64,000 bases of DNA from Collinsella sp. (GCA_019424905.1 JAHYYP010000004.1:1-64000), one strand, 5' to 3'; positions 8,361-18,841 are shown, numbered from the stretch's first letter. Program-made: numbers and translations. Notes: generated by a model from the sequence alone, not told the origin.

Positions 8361-11165
8361 CTATAGCGAAACGGATCCGTTTTTCTTGATGCGGGCGAGT
8401 ATGTTTTTGAGCTTGTTAAAGTCGAGCGGTTTGGACAGATGGGCGTTCATGCCGGCGTCGTGTGCCGCCTTGGCGTCCTCGGCAAAGGCATTGGCGGTGA
8501 GCGCGATGATGGGGATATCGGCTGCATCGACCTTCTCGCTCAGGCGAATCGCGCGGGTTGCCTCGTAACCGTCCATGTCCGGCATCATAATGTCCATCAG
8601 GATCGCATCGAAGCTGCCGGCGGGATGAGACAGGTACAGATCGACGACTTCGTTGCCGTTGACGGCGCGGGTGACCACGACGCCCTCGGATTCTAGCAGC
8701 GTCTGGGCAATCTCGGCATTCAATTCGTTGTCTTCGGCGAGCAGCACGTTCATGTCGGCGAGCGAGCAGTCGAGCGCCCTCTCGACCGTATTCGCCCGCG
8801 CCCGGGGGTTCTTGTCGATATCGAGCGGAATTTCCACGTAGAACGTGGTGCCCACATGGAGTTCGCTGCTGACTTCGATGGTGCCGCCCATCAGTTCAAT
8901 AAGCGACTTGACGATTGGCATGCCCATGCCGGTTCCTTGGAACTTGCTGCGCGCATCGTCACCTTCTTGGGCAAACGGCTCATAGATATGCTTTAAAAAC
9001 TCGGGAGCCATGCCAATGCCGGTATCCGAAACGCTAAAGCAAAAGAGCGCGCGCCCGTTATCGAGTGGCTTGGTCTTTGAACTAAAGGTGACGGAGCCGC
9101 CGTGCTTGTTGTACTTAATGCTGTTGTCTAACAGGTTGATCATGATCTGTCGGATATGGGTGGGACTGCCGATCATGTATGGCCCCGTGGCGTACGGCAG
9201 ACTATTGTCCTGCATTGTGATGCCGTTACTGGACGCGCGGAGCTTGCACAGCACCAGCGTATCGTCACAGAGCTCTTTGAGGTTAAAAGGCGCATGTTCC
9301 AGTGTTAGCTTGCGGTCTTCGATTTTTCCCATCTCGAGGATGTCGTTGATCAGCGAGAGCAGGTGATTGGCGGCAACGCGCGCCTTGGCACGGCTCTCGC
9401 GGGCGACTTGCATATCGCCTTCCTTCAATTCCTCGATCTCGATAAGGCCCAGGATGCCGTTGAGCGGCGTGCGGATGTCGTGGCTCATGCGCGTGAGGAA
9501 TGCCGTCTTAGCGGCGTTGGCAGCATCGGCTTTTTTGCGCTCGGTTCGAGCGCGCACGAGCGCCCAGATGAGCAGGACGACGCCGACCGACAACATACCG
9601 ATGAGGGCAGCTGCAATGGCGGTGCGGTTGCGATAAAGGAATTGAAGCGTGTTGGATTCCTGGGCCGTGTACGACGTGGAGGAGAAATTGCTTGCGGAGA
9701 GCGATTCTCCGGCATTGATGATGCCCTTGTTGATGATTCCCAACAGCTCGGGTTTTCCGCGCGAAATCCAGCATGAGAGCTCACAGGTGTCAGGGAGCTC
9801 GGTCGTCTCGCAGTCCTCGAGATCGTAACGGTCACCGATGGTTTTTACGCGTGAACTGGGAGCGACGATGCAGCGCGCCGTTCCCTTCCTGAGGGCATCG
9901 AACGCTTCATCGTCGGATTGGTATTCGGTTACGGTCGCTGTGGGGAACAGACTTTCAAGTGCATTTTTGTTGACAAACGATGATTTGGTACAGGCGATGT
10001 TCTGAAGGTCTTTGTTCAGGTTGCTGCCGGTGTGGATGGCGGTGAGGGATATGGTCCCCAACGATATCGACTGCACAACGCCTGTTTGCTCGGCAAACCA
10101 GTAATCTCGGTATACCGGCAGCGCAACGTCTATACTTCCCTTTGACAGAGCCTTTGACATCATCTTGTAGCTATCAAAGGCGACGGTTTTGACCGTAATG
10201 CCAAATTTATCGTGTAGCGTCGTCGCAAGCGATGCGAGCGATCCTTCCATTTCGCCGTCTTCGTCCTCGTTGCAGTAGGGGAGTTTGCCCGTAATGTAGC
10301 CGAGCGTGATGGTGTTGTTGTTTGCTTTGAGCCAAGAACATTCGGGGCCGTTGAGCGATGATGAACCGCTGTTTTGGGTCGAGTAGCTAGATTTGACTTC
10401 GTCGTTATAGCGTGGGTTGACGCGAGCGATTGCCGTCATGGCAGCATTGATGTCGTTCATCAGGTCGGGGCGGCTTTTGGGAACGGCAAAGTAGTAGTCG
10501 CTCGAACCAATGTAGAACATGGGGGAGGCGTTGGGCGACGAGGTCGTGTCATTCATGATGATGGCGTCGACCTCGCCGTTTGCCAGCGCATCGAAAAGGT
10601 CGCCGTTACTGCTGATTTCCTTATAGGTACAGGTAATGCCCTCGTTGGCGAGCCATTGCTGGCCAACGATGGTTTGCATGACGCCGGGGTTGAAACCGAT
10701 AGTGAGACCTTGGAGTGCTTGAGGGTCACCCTTTGCGAGGTCGTCACGGTCGGGCCTAGCGTAGATGTAGTAGCGTTCGGTGCCCTCGGGGTTCGACGAG
10801 AAGAGCAGTTTTTGGGCGCGTTCTTCGGAGTAGGAGATGTTTGGCATGAGGTCAATCTCGCCGGCTTCGAGCTTCTCCATAAGCTCGGTGAAGGTGCCGG
10901 AGACGTATTCGTACTGCCAGCCGGGTGTGTAGTACGAGAGGGTCTGGAGGTACTCGTAACCCCATCCCGAGAGACGCTCGCCGGGGGTGCCGTCCTGGAA
11001 GCCCTCATTGTTGACGAGCCAACCAACGCGGACCGTTTTGACTGGCTGACTAGAGTCATCGGCAAAAGCCTGGGCAGGCGCGATAGAACTCAGCACGGCA
11101 AGCGCGGCAAGCACAATGGCCAGGGCGCGATATATAACTGAACGAAGGACAGCGGAAGCTCTCAC
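8361..11165 (-). CDS. Hybrid histidine kinase with two periplasmic solute-binding domains (BvgS-like)
   Basis: About 934 residues. A signal peptide/TM at residues 10-36 is followed by two tandem SBP_bac_3 modules (about 45-270 and 285-500), a TM near 515-537, and HisKA with H562 in RMSHDIRTP. HATPase (NSIKYN, DTGIGM, GTGMGMP) and a receiver with D858 in LMDIMMPD complete it. Its kinase-receiver half is clearly related to that of the plus-strand kinase, so it looks like the fused version of that lipoprotein-plus-kinase pair. No Hpt or output domain is present. The GTG at 11165 is preferred as start: AGGA lies 6 nt upstream, whereas the in-frame TTG at 11171 directly abuts it. Confidence 0.9.
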   Translation of the reverse strand: MRASAVLRSVIYRALAIVLAALAVLSSIAPAQAFADDSSQPVKTVRVGWLVNNEGFQDGTPGERLSGWGYEYLQTLSYYTPGWQYEYVSGTFTELMEKLEAGEIDLMPNISYSEERAQKLLFSSNPEGTERYYIYARPDRDDLAKGDPQALQGLTIGFNPGVMQTIVGQQWLANEGITCTYKEISSNGDLFDALANGEVDAIIMNDTTSSPNASPMFYIGSSDYYFAVPKSRPDLMNDINAAMTAIARVNPRYNDEVKSSYSTQNSGSSSLNGPECSWLKANNNTITLGYITGKLPYCNEDEDGEMEGSLASLATTLHDKFGITVKTVAFDSYKMMSKALSKGSIDVALPVYRDYWFAEQTGVVQSISLGTISLTAIHTGSNLNKDLQNIACTKSSFVNKNALESLFPTATVTEYQSDDEAFDALRKGTARCIVAPSSRVKTIGDRYDLEDCETTELPDTCELSCWISRGKPELLGIINKGIINAGESLSASNFSSTSYTAQESNTLQFLYRNRTAIAAALIGMLSVGVVLLIWALVRARTERKKADAANAAKTAFLTRMSHDIRTPLNGILGLIEIEELKEGDMQVARESRAKARVAANHLLSLINDILEMGKIEDRKLTLEHAPFNLKELCDDTLVLCKLRASSNGITMQDNSLPYATGPYMIGSPTHIRQIMINLLDNSIKYNKHGGSVTFSSKTKPLDNGRALFCFSVSDTGIGMAPEFLKHIYEPFAQEGDDARSKFQGTGMGMPIVKSLIELMGGTIEVSSELHVGTTFYVEIPLDIDKNPRARANTVERALDCSLADMNVLLAEDNELNAEIAQTLLESEGVVVTRAVNGNEVVDLYLSHPAGSFDAILMDIMMPDMDGYEATRAIRLSEKVDAADIPIIALTANAFAEDAKAAHDAGMNAHLSKPLDFNKLKNILARIKKNGSVSL

Positions 11166-11252
11166 ATGCAATCCTAACGAATCGAGACATTACCGCATAA
11201 GGATACCAGCTCAGCCTGCCCAGTCGGCAGCTGCACCGCTAAACGGTCCCGC

Positions 11253-11310
11253 CCGGCAGTTGGGGACAGTCCCTTTCTGCCGGCACAAAAGGAACGTCCC
11301 TAATTGCCGG
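11253..11310. repeat. Composite palindromic repeat with GGGAC core
   Basis: Two adjoining hairpins (CCGGCAG/CTGCCGG, then GCCGGCA/TGCCGGT) together also form one long imperfect palindrome with TTGGGGAC and GTCCCTAA near its ends. It shares this core with elements at 24531, 30299, 34025, 35282 and elsewhere. It lies between divergent genes. Confidence 0.6.
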
Positions 11311-11362
11311 TTGTGGGACAATACCGAGCGAACGTGATTGGTTGTCCGTGGAAGGGGCCGCA

Positions 11363-11788
11363 ATGAACAGGTTGAGGACGCTTGCCGATGTGCTGCGACA
11401 GGCTGGCTTTGCACGCATCACGGGCCTGTTTCTTATCTTTTACCTGCTGTGCTCGACGGCTGTCTGGCTGTCCGAGCCTACGACCCTCACGTTTGGCGAT
11501 GGCCTGTGGTTTAGCTTTGAGACGGTCTCGACCATCGGCTTTGGCGATATTCCGGCCGAGACGCCGGTTGCCCGCGCGATTACCGTCGTCCTGAGCGTCA
11601 TCAGCATCTTCTACATCGCCATGCTCACGGGCGTGGCGGTGAACTACTGCAATACGCTCATCAAGCTGCGCCAAAAGGACACCATGGCGCGCTTTATGGA
11701 CGATCTTGAGCATTTGGAAGAGCTCGATCGTGACGAGCTCGCCGACCTGTCGCGCCGTGTGCGCGAATATCGCCGCCGTCAACGCTAG
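11363..11788 (+). CDS. Two-TM potassium channel (Ion_trans_2)
   Basis: A 141-residue KcsA-type subunit. TM1 lies about residues 20-38, a pore helix FSFETVS leads into the selectivity filter TIGFGD, and TM2 spans about 70-93. A charged C-terminal cytoplasmic helix (EHLEELDRDEL) could be a tetramer coiled coil. Filter TIGFGD differs from canonical TVGYGD only by conservative changes seen in real K channels, so K+ conduction is likely. The ATG at 11363 has GGAAGGGG upstream. It precedes the LOG-type gene by about 35 nt and may share its transcript. Confidence 0.85.
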   Translation: MNRLRTLADVLRQAGFARITGLFLIFYLLCSTAVWLSEPTTLTFGDGLWFSFETVSTIGFGDIPAETPVARAITVVLSVISIFYIAMLTGVAVNYCNTLIKLRQKDTMARFMDDLEHLEELDRDELADLSRRVREYRRRQR

Positions 11789-11824
11789 AACGGGCGCCGC
11801 GCGTCACGATGAGGGGGATTGCAT

Positions 11825-12358
11825 ATGAACATCACGGTATACCTGGGCGCCAGCGTTGGTAACGACCCAGCATTTTTGCCTGCGGTGCAAGAACTGGGCA
11901 ACTGGATTGGCTCCAACGGCCACGCGCTGGTATACGGCGGGTCCAAGTCAGGCCTGATGGGTGCGCTCGCCGATAGCGTACTCGAGGCGGGTGGACACGT
12001 GACCGGCGTGGAGCCCAGCTTTTTTATCGAGGCCGAGTTTCAGCACGATGGTATCGACGACCTTATCGTGACGAGCGATATGGCCGAGCGCAAAGCCAAG
12101 ATGATCGAGCTTGGCGATGCCTTCATTGCCTTTCCCGGCGGGACGGGCACGCTCGAGGAGATTGCCGAGGTCATGTCCGCGGTGTCGTTGGGGCACCTGA
12201 GTGCTCCGTGCATCCTGTATAACCTGGACGGTTACTACAACGACCTCAAGGCACTGCTCGGACACATGATCGATAAGGGCTTATCGAGCCCGCAGCGCCA
12301 GCACGGCATCTACTTTGCCGACGATTTGCGCGAGATTGCCTCGATTATTAACGGATAA
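11825..12358 (+). CDS. LOG/TIGR00730 family Rossmann-fold protein
   Basis: A 177-residue protein with the family signature PGGTGTLEE near residue 103 and VYGGSKSGLMG at about 37. Characterised members are nucleoside 5'-monophosphate phosphoribohydrolases (LOG, releasing free bases from cytokinin nucleotides or AMP). The first-motif residues needed for that activity are present, but the bacterial physiological substrate is not established. The ATG at 11825 has AGGGGG 7 nt upstream. It is co-directional with the ion channel before it and the ClC channel after it. Confidence 0.85.
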   Translation: MNITVYLGASVGNDPAFLPAVQELGNWIGSNGHALVYGGSKSGLMGALADSVLEAGGHVTGVEPSFFIEAEFQHDGIDDLIVTSDMAERKAKMIELGDAFIAFPGGTGTLEEIAEVMSAVSLGHLSAPCILYNLDGYYNDLKALLGHMIDKGLSSPQRQHGIYFADDLREIASIING

Positions 12359-12438
12359 GTCTTGAGCCTGCCCCACTATGACTCCCAATGGTGCCGTTTG
12401 CGGCGCAGACGGTTGGCTCGTTCGGGCAACGCTCGCCC

Positions 12439-12444
12439 TACAAT
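12439..12444 (+). promoter_or_regulatory. -10 box TACAAT before the ClC gene
   Basis: TACAAT lies 40 nt before the ATG at 12484. A TTGGCT at 12413 is spaced 20 nt away, longer than usual for a -35. Confidence 0.35.
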
Positions 12445-12483
12445 AAAACGTATCCTTGTCGATTTTGACCGCGGGAGGACCCG

Positions 12484-13773
12484 ATGAATAGTCTTGCAAA
12501 ACCCAAAAACCGTGCGCTGTTTTTAGTGAGCGTTGCCGTGACCGGTGCGTTTGCGGGCGCCGCGGTCTGGCTGTTCTTCTTTGCGATGGAGCACGGCATC
12601 GACTATCTATGGACCGAGATCCCTCATATGCTGGGCGTCGCTTCGCCCGAGCTTGCGAGCGGTCCGTTCGGTTTTTTGCCGTACCCGTTTTTCGTCTGCC
12701 TGCTGGGCGGCCTGCTGATCGGTCTGTACGAAAAGATGACGGGCACCAAGACCGATGATCTCAACCAGGTGATGGCCAAGGTCAAACAAGACGGTCGCTA
12801 CCCGTACGACAACCTGGGCAAGCTTTCGCTTGCGGCATTGCTGCCACTGCTGTTTGGTGGAAGTATTGGACCGGAGGCCGGCCTGACCGGCGTTATCGCA
12901 GGTCTGTGCAGCTGGGTCGGCGATCGCATGCGTCGCTTTGGCGCCGAGTTTAGGGAGCTCACGCTGCTGGGCACCCAGGCTGCCCTGACGGCACTCTTTA
13001 CCGCGCCCGTCTTTGGCTTTGTGGCGCCGCTCGCCGGTAGCGCCGACGGCGACGAGGACCCCGCATCCGATGAGATCACCATCAAGCTCCCCAAGGCGCA
13101 AAAGACTGTGGTCTACGGCATTGCGATTGCCGGCGGTCTGGGAACCTACCTGCTGCTCGGACAGCTTATGGGCGGCGGCATGGGCATGCCGAGGTTCGAA
13201 GCTGCCCAGGTGGGTAACCTCGAGCTTGCCTGGCTTATTCCCCTGTCGCTCGTCGGTACGGTCTGCGGCTGGCTGTACTTTGTCTCTGAGCATGCAAGCG
13301 AGGCACTGTCCCATGCCATAGGGGAGCGCCCTGTCGTCAAGGCAATGCTGGCTGGTCTGGCGCTCGCCATCTGCGGCACGGTCCTGCCCTTCACCATGTT
13401 TGCCGGCGAGACGCAGGCCGACGTGCTCATGGAGACCTATCTGACCATCCCCGCCGGCGTGCTTATCGCGACCGGTCTGGTCAAGGCCATGCTGACGCCC
13501 GCCCTCATCAACCTTGGTTGGCGTGGCGGCCACTTCTTCCCGGTTATCTTCTCGGGCGTAAGCCTGGGCTATGGCCTTGCCATCCTCACCGGCGCCGATC
13601 CGGTCTTTTGCGTCGCCGTCTGCACGGCCTCGACGATGGGCGCCGTTATGCGTCAGCCCGTCATGGTCGTGGGCCTGCTGCTTATGTGCTTCCCGCTCAA
13701 GGGCATTGTCTGCATGATCATCGCGGCCGTCATCGCCGCCGGCATTCCGCTGCCCAAGCCGCTGCGCAAGTAG
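12484..13773 (+). CDS. ClC-family chloride channel/transporter with altered gating motif
   Basis: A 429-residue polytopic membrane protein of the voltage-gated chloride channel family. It has GGSIGPEAGL at about 125-134, the position of the family GREGP motif, and GGHFFP near 345, matching the GxFxP motif. The gating glutamate of classical CLCs is replaced by Ile (I128); in studied CLC transporters loss of this Glu abolishes proton coupling, so passive anion movement is an inference. The first GSGIP motif is not evident. GGGAGGA precedes the ATG. A strong terminator follows. Confidence 0.85.
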   Translation: MNSLAKPKNRALFLVSVAVTGAFAGAAVWLFFFAMEHGIDYLWTEIPHMLGVASPELASGPFGFLPYPFFVCLLGGLLIGLYEKMTGTKTDDLNQVMAKVKQDGRYPYDNLGKLSLAALLPLLFGGSIGPEAGLTGVIAGLCSWVGDRMRRFGAEFRELTLLGTQAALTALFTAPVFGFVAPLAGSADGDEDPASDEITIKLPKAQKTVVYGIAIAGGLGTYLLLGQLMGGGMGMPRFEAAQVGNLELAWLIPLSLVGTVCGWLYFVSEHASEALSHAIGERPVVKAMLAGLALAICGTVLPFTMFAGETQADVLMETYLTIPAGVLIATGLVKAMLTPALINLGWRGGHFFPVIFSGVSLGYGLAILTGADPVFCVAVCTASTMGAVMRQPVMVVGLLLMCFPLKGIVCMIIAAVIAAGIPLPKPLRK

Positions 13774-13813
13774 CGTATTGCGCTTTACGGTTGTTCAGAA
13801 CTTGTTTTAAAGA

Positions 13814-13851
13814 AGCCGCGCGAGGCCGTTTGTTTACGGCCTCGCGCGGCT
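13814..13851. terminator. Bidirectional terminator
   Basis: A 16-bp perfect stem, AGCCGCGCGAGGCCGT and its complement, encloses a 6-nt loop with T/A-rich flanks on both sides. It is shared by the convergent ClC and methyltransferase genes. Confidence 0.85.
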
Positions 13852-13856
13852 ATTGT

Positions 13857-14594
13857 TTAGAGCTTCCTCAGCACAATGGCGATGGTGTTGAGGTATTCGA
13901 GCGCGCCGGCTTCAACGGCAGCGCGGTCGCCTGCTGCGTACTCGTTGTCGCAGGCGAGCCAGTCTTCCCATGCTTCGTCCGTACAGAGCATAGGCTGCAT
14001 CGAGACAATCTCGACGCCGGGGGTCGGCTCGATCATGGCGCGCCACCAGGCTATGTCGTGCATATAGTCGAGCTGCTCGGGTGTCCAGGATTTGAGCAGG
14101 CAGGCGGGCAGGTTGTCGTGGCAGTCGCGAACCATTCCGGGGATGCTTAAGTGGAGCATCCCGCCTTGCTTTACGTAGGGGAGCAGGAACTCGCCCAGAT
14201 AGCGTGGGTCGCGGCCGTAGTAGTTGTACGAGTCGATGCTCACGACCGCATCAAAAAAGTCGTGCTCAAACGGGAGCCCCTGTGAGGCGTCCGCCTTAAC
14301 AGGGTGAATCGTGTTGCGGGGAATACCGAGTGAATCGAAGAACGCGCGGTTTTCGACAGGATCGCTCCACAGGTCGACAGCATAAGTGTCAAATCCGTAT
14401 TCGCGGGCAAGCAGGGCGCTGGTAATGCCGGTGCCCGATCCAAGGTCGCAGACGCGGACGCCGCAGGGGATATGCACATCGCGAAGCAGCTCTTCGCAGA
14501 GCTTGAGGGGATTGGGGCCCATAATCTTAGAGTGCACGAGTGCCGCGTCGAAGCTGGTTGCTTTTGGGAAGGATTGAGATTTTGCAGAGTTCAT
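13857..14594 (-). CDS. Class I SAM-dependent methyltransferase, substrate unknown
   Basis: A 245-residue Rossmann-fold methyltransferase. Motif I is VCDLGSGTG near residue 49, the acidic end of strand 2 is YAVDLW, and FFDAVVSIDSYNYYG forms motif IV. The C-terminal half contains several Trp residues and WWRAMIEP, typical of small-molecule methyltransferases. AGGAAAG precedes the ATG at 14594. It stands alone between a terminator and the end of the ABC operon, and nothing nearby suggests a substrate. Confidence 0.75.
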   Translation of the reverse strand: MNSAKSQSFPKATSFDAALVHSKIMGPNPLKLCEELLRDVHIPCGVRVCDLGSGTGITSALLAREYGFDTYAVDLWSDPVENRAFFDSLGIPRNTIHPVKADASQGLPFEHDFFDAVVSIDSYNYYGRDPRYLGEFLLPYVKQGGMLHLSIPGMVRDCHDNLPACLLKSWTPEQLDYMHDIAWWRAMIEPTPGVEIVSMQPMLCTDEAWEDWLACDNEYAAGDRAAVEAGALEYLNTIAIVLRKL

Positions 14595-14654
14595 TGTTCT
14601 TTCCTATCAGGTGCATATGTGGCAGATGACGGAGGCGGAACGGCGCAACAAACC

Positions 14655-14673
14655 ACGGCCGCAAGACGGCCGT
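14655..14673 (-). terminator. Probable terminator of the ABC transporter operon
   Basis: Stem ACGGCCG/CGGCCGT with a 5-nt loop and a T-rich flank on both strands. It lies downstream of the permease gene and upstream of the methyltransferase gene; the rest of 14595-14888 shows no supported gene. Confidence 0.5.
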
Positions 14674-14888
14674 TTTCAATTTGTATGCGATTGACCGTTC
14701 CCTAAAGAACAATGACCAAAAAGACATCCCCTTGGATGATCGAAATTGGGCCGAGGCCCGTGACGCTTTGATTATAGAACGTTGCGCACGGGCCGGGGAC
14801 ATGCCGTTTGTCACGGAATTGCGGGCGACCGATTGCCGGGCGGCCGATTCCGACCGATTGCGGTCTGCGCGGGTCGAGATTCACTTGC

Positions 14889-15587
14889 CTACAGGTCGCG
14901 TGCTCGATAGACCCTGGTGCTGACGATGCAGCTAAGTGCGCATAGCACGAGGGCCAGTACGGCGATTCCTGCGCACAGGCAGCCGAGGACGGCAGGATCG
15001 GGATTCGCTCCGGCAATCGACATGAGCCAGTTGCTGATGGGGTTGGAGGAGCTCAGCGTGGCCATGGCAAGGCATCCAAGCATGGCAAACAGGCCAACGG
15101 ATAGGCGCAGCGCCTCCATGTGTCCAAAACGAAAGAATAACGGCTGTGCCAGAAACACCATCATGAGGGAGATGAGCATCGATGCGGCGGAGGCTATTGT
15201 GGTCTCAAAGACGGTCTGTCCCGTCGAGGTCACGCCCGCACTGTTGAAGAGCGGAAGGACGATGATGTTCAAAATCACGGCGGCGCAGACCATGATGGCC
15301 GAGAAGACAACGATGCACAGGTAGCGGGCACAAATAATGTCTTTGCGCGAGAAGGGCAGCGTCGCCCGATAACGCTCCCAGCCATTTTGATTGTCGAAGC
15401 CGGCCAGCGAGCTCATGGCCATGATGGGCGACATGGCACTGACCGCGCAGGCACCGGCACTCATGCCGGAGTCACCGTCCGATGCGTTGGCGAGGGTCAA
15501 CACGACGAATATGAACAGGCCGACGCCCGCGATGCTCGGGACAAGCGTGCGGACGATGGCGAGCTCAGACATAAAGGCGCGTTTCAT
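14889..15587 (-). CDS. ABC-2 type transporter permease
   Basis: A 232-residue integral membrane protein with about six hydrophobic segments and the ABC-2 feature NGWERYRATLPFSRKDIICARY after TM2, as in permeases paired with YtrB-like ATPases. Its start overlaps the ATPase stop by 4 nt (ATGA), so the two are translationally coupled. Together with the GntR gene upstream they form a three-gene operon of the YtrA type, often linked to cell-envelope or peptide-antibiotic stress. The exported substrate is unknown. Confidence 0.82.
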   Translation of the reverse strand: MKRAFMSELAIVRTLVPSIAGVGLFIFVVLTLANASDGDSGMSAGACAVSAMSPIMAMSSLAGFDNQNGWERYRATLPFSRKDIICARYLCIVVFSAIMVCAAVILNIIVLPLFNSAGVTSTGQTVFETTIASAASMLISLMMVFLAQPLFFRFGHMEALRLSVGLFAMLGCLAMATLSSSNPISNWLMSIAGANPDPAVLGCLCAGIAVLALVLCALSCIVSTRVYRARDL

Positions 15588-16465
15588 TTCGAAGCCCCTT
15601 TCAGCATGAGGCGCAGATAGTCATCAATGGTTGCCCGGTCGCAGGGAATTTCGGGGAAGGCCTCGAGCGTTTCGCGACGGTTGGGCACGAGCACGTCCAC
15701 GCTGTAGGCGTGGCGGGCGGCATGGGCACCTTCGACGCAAGCCATAAGCTCGGCGGCCTGCGCTTGGGTGCAGTGGGCGATGCCGGCTCGGTCGGTAATG
15801 TCCTCGCGCGGCAGGTCAAACACAATCGAGCCGTTATCGATGCAGATGACGCGGTCGGCAGTGCGATCGAGGTCGGATGTAATGTGGCTCGAGAGCAGCA
15901 CGCTGTGCTGGCCGTCGGCGACAAAGGCAAGCAACTCGTCGAGCAGTTCCTCGCGCGCCATGGGATCGAGGCCCGCGGTGGCTTCGTCCAAAAGGAGTAG
16001 CTTGGCATTATGGCTGAGTGCACAGGCAAGCTGCAGTTTCATGCCCATGCCACGGGAGAGGTCCTTGACCTTTGTCTTGGGATCCAAGTCAAATCGGTCG
16101 ATGAGGCTGGCGAAGGTGTCGTGGCTCCAAGTGGGGTATGCCGGGCTTACGAGTGCCTCGACTTCGGTTACCTTGAGTGTGGAAGGGAAGGGGCATGTGT
16201 CCAGCACGAGGCCGACACGAGTGCGCAAGCAGCGCTGCGCTTCATCGGGCGCGTCGGCGCCACAGTGCTGCCCAAACAGGTGCACCTCGCCGGCATCGAG
16301 CTTTATAAGCCCGAGCGCGGCTCGAATCGTCGTGGTTTTGCCGGCACCGTTGGCACCAACAAAGCCGACAATCTGGCCGGGTTCCACGGCAAGCGTGACG
16401 TCGCGCAGCGAAAAGCGGTCGCTTACAGTGCGTGAGATGCCTTTGAGTTCTAGCAAGTTTTGCAT
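15584..16465 (-). CDS. ABC transporter ATP-binding protein
   Basis: A 293-residue ATPase with Walker A GANGAGKTT near residue 40, signature LSRGMGMKLQ, Walker B LLLLDEATAGLD and the switch His in LLSSHITSD. The C-terminal about 80 residues form an accessory domain common in ABC-2 ATPases. The ATG at 16465 is chosen because AAAGG precedes it by about 8 nt and homology begins there; the open frame extends far upstream through noncoding-like sequence. It is preceded by the GntR gene and coupled to the permease gene. Confidence 0.88.
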   Translation of the reverse strand: MQNLLELKGISRTVSDRFSLRDVTLAVEPGQIVGFVGANGAGKTTTIRAALGLIKLDAGEVHLFGQHCGADAPDEAQRCLRTRVGLVLDTCPFPSTLKVTEVEALVSPAYPTWSHDTFASLIDRFDLDPKTKVKDLSRGMGMKLQLACALSHNAKLLLLDEATAGLDPMAREELLDELLAFVADGQHSVLLSSHITSDLDRTADRVICIDNGSIVFDLPREDITDRAGIAHCTQAQAAELMACVEGAHAARHAYSVDVLVPNRRETLEAFPEIPCDRATIDDYLRLMLKGASK

Positions 16466-16488
16466 GGTATAGCCTTTCTTGCAGATGG

Positions 16489-16869
16489 CTACTGCATGGT
16501 TTCGGGGGCTACCAGGTCGAGCATCTCGTGCAGTTTGTCGCGCGTGACGCCCAGGGTTTCGGCTTGGCTCGCCGCTTTCGCAAGCAACTCTTCGATATGG
16601 CAGAGCTGACTTTCGCGCAAGAGTTCTTGGTTGCCCTCGGCGACAAAACAGCCTTTGCCCTGCACGGTGCAGATAAACCCAAGCTGCTCCAGGTCGGCGT
16701 AGGCGCGCTTGGTGGTGATGACGCTCACGCCCAGGTCGCTCGCGAGTGCACGGATGCTGGGGAGTTTGGCTCCCGCAGCGAGCGTGCCCGATAAGATCTG
16801 AGCTTTGACTTGTGAGGTTATCTGCTCGTAGATGGGCTTGTCGCTCGAATTGGATAGGATGATGTCCAC
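16489..16869 (-). CDS. GntR-family (YtrA subfamily) transcriptional regulator
   Basis: A 126-residue protein with an N-terminal winged helix (PIYEQITSQVKAQIL, LPSIRALASDLGVS, TTKRAYADLE) and a short C-terminal helical dimerisation tail, as in YtrA regulators of ABC operons. The start is GTG at 16869 with AAGGAG 5 nt upstream. It is first in the operon, and an inverted repeat of GTGTATATA lies just upstream, so autorepression relieved by an envelope signal is inferred. Confidence 0.85.
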   Translation of the reverse strand: MDIILSNSSDKPIYEQITSQVKAQILSGTLAAGAKLPSIRALASDLGVSVITTKRAYADLEQLGFICTVQGKGCFVAEGNQELLRESQLCHIEELLAKAASQAETLGVTRDKLHEMLDLVAPETMQ

Positions 16870-16896
16870 AGCGGCTCCTTAGCTGTTGGGCTACAC

Positions 16897-16930
16897 GTGT
16901 ATATAACCGGTAAGCACAGTATATATACAC
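16897..16930 (-). promoter_or_regulatory. Putative GntR/YtrA operator
   Basis: GTGTATATA at 16897-16905 is repeated inverted as TATATACAC at 16922-16930, 16 nt apart. It lies about 30-60 nt upstream of the GntR start, where YtrA-type operators overlap the promoter. Confidence 0.55.
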
Positions 16931-17031
16931 TATGCACAGTTACGCAAGAGACAAATTCGGATTGGGCCGGCTACCCAGGCCCCAACTGATGAATTTGTCC
17001 TGATAGGCGCCCTAGAGCGGGATTTCGCGGC

Positions 17032-17037
17032 TACAAT
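17032..17037 (+). promoter_or_regulatory. -10 box TACAAT before prfC
   Basis: TACAAT lies 48 nt before the chosen prfC start, with no convincing -35. It is the same hexamer as before several other genes of this window. Confidence 0.4.
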
Positions 17038-17084
17038 AGTGCGGTTACATCGACGTAATGCACTCAATGCAAGAAAGGATCCGC

Positions 17085-18698
<1,614 letters not shown>

Positions 18699-18798
18699 CG
18701 CATCGGCGCGGTGGCCCTGCGGGGCTGCCGCGCTATTTGCTTGCCTGATGCCGCGTGAGCGGCTATCATACCCACCGTCGTCTCAAGACCGGGGCGTC

Positions 18799-18841
18799 CG
18801 AGCAGTTCGGGTCCGATATCCTGCTCGTTAAACCTAAAACC
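18799..18841 (+). ncRNA. Candidate preQ1 class I riboswitch
   Basis: A 7-bp stem CGAGCAG/CTGCTCG (18799-18805, 18821-18827) encloses a 15-nt loop that begins TTCGGGT. An A-rich tail TTAAACCTAAAACC follows directly, whose ACC can pair with the loop GGT, giving the H-type pseudoknot of preQ1-I aptamers. The Shine-Dalgarno AAAGGAG begins at 18842, immediately after the pseudoknot strand, so ligand binding could hide it. The downstream gene is a queuosine-precursor transporter, exactly the expected target. Confidence 0.65.

Noticed and set aside
14681..14923. 80-codon plus-strand frame between the methyltransferase and ABC genes
   Set aside because: No ribosome site, no hydrophobic or conserved pattern, and it overlaps the permease 3' end.
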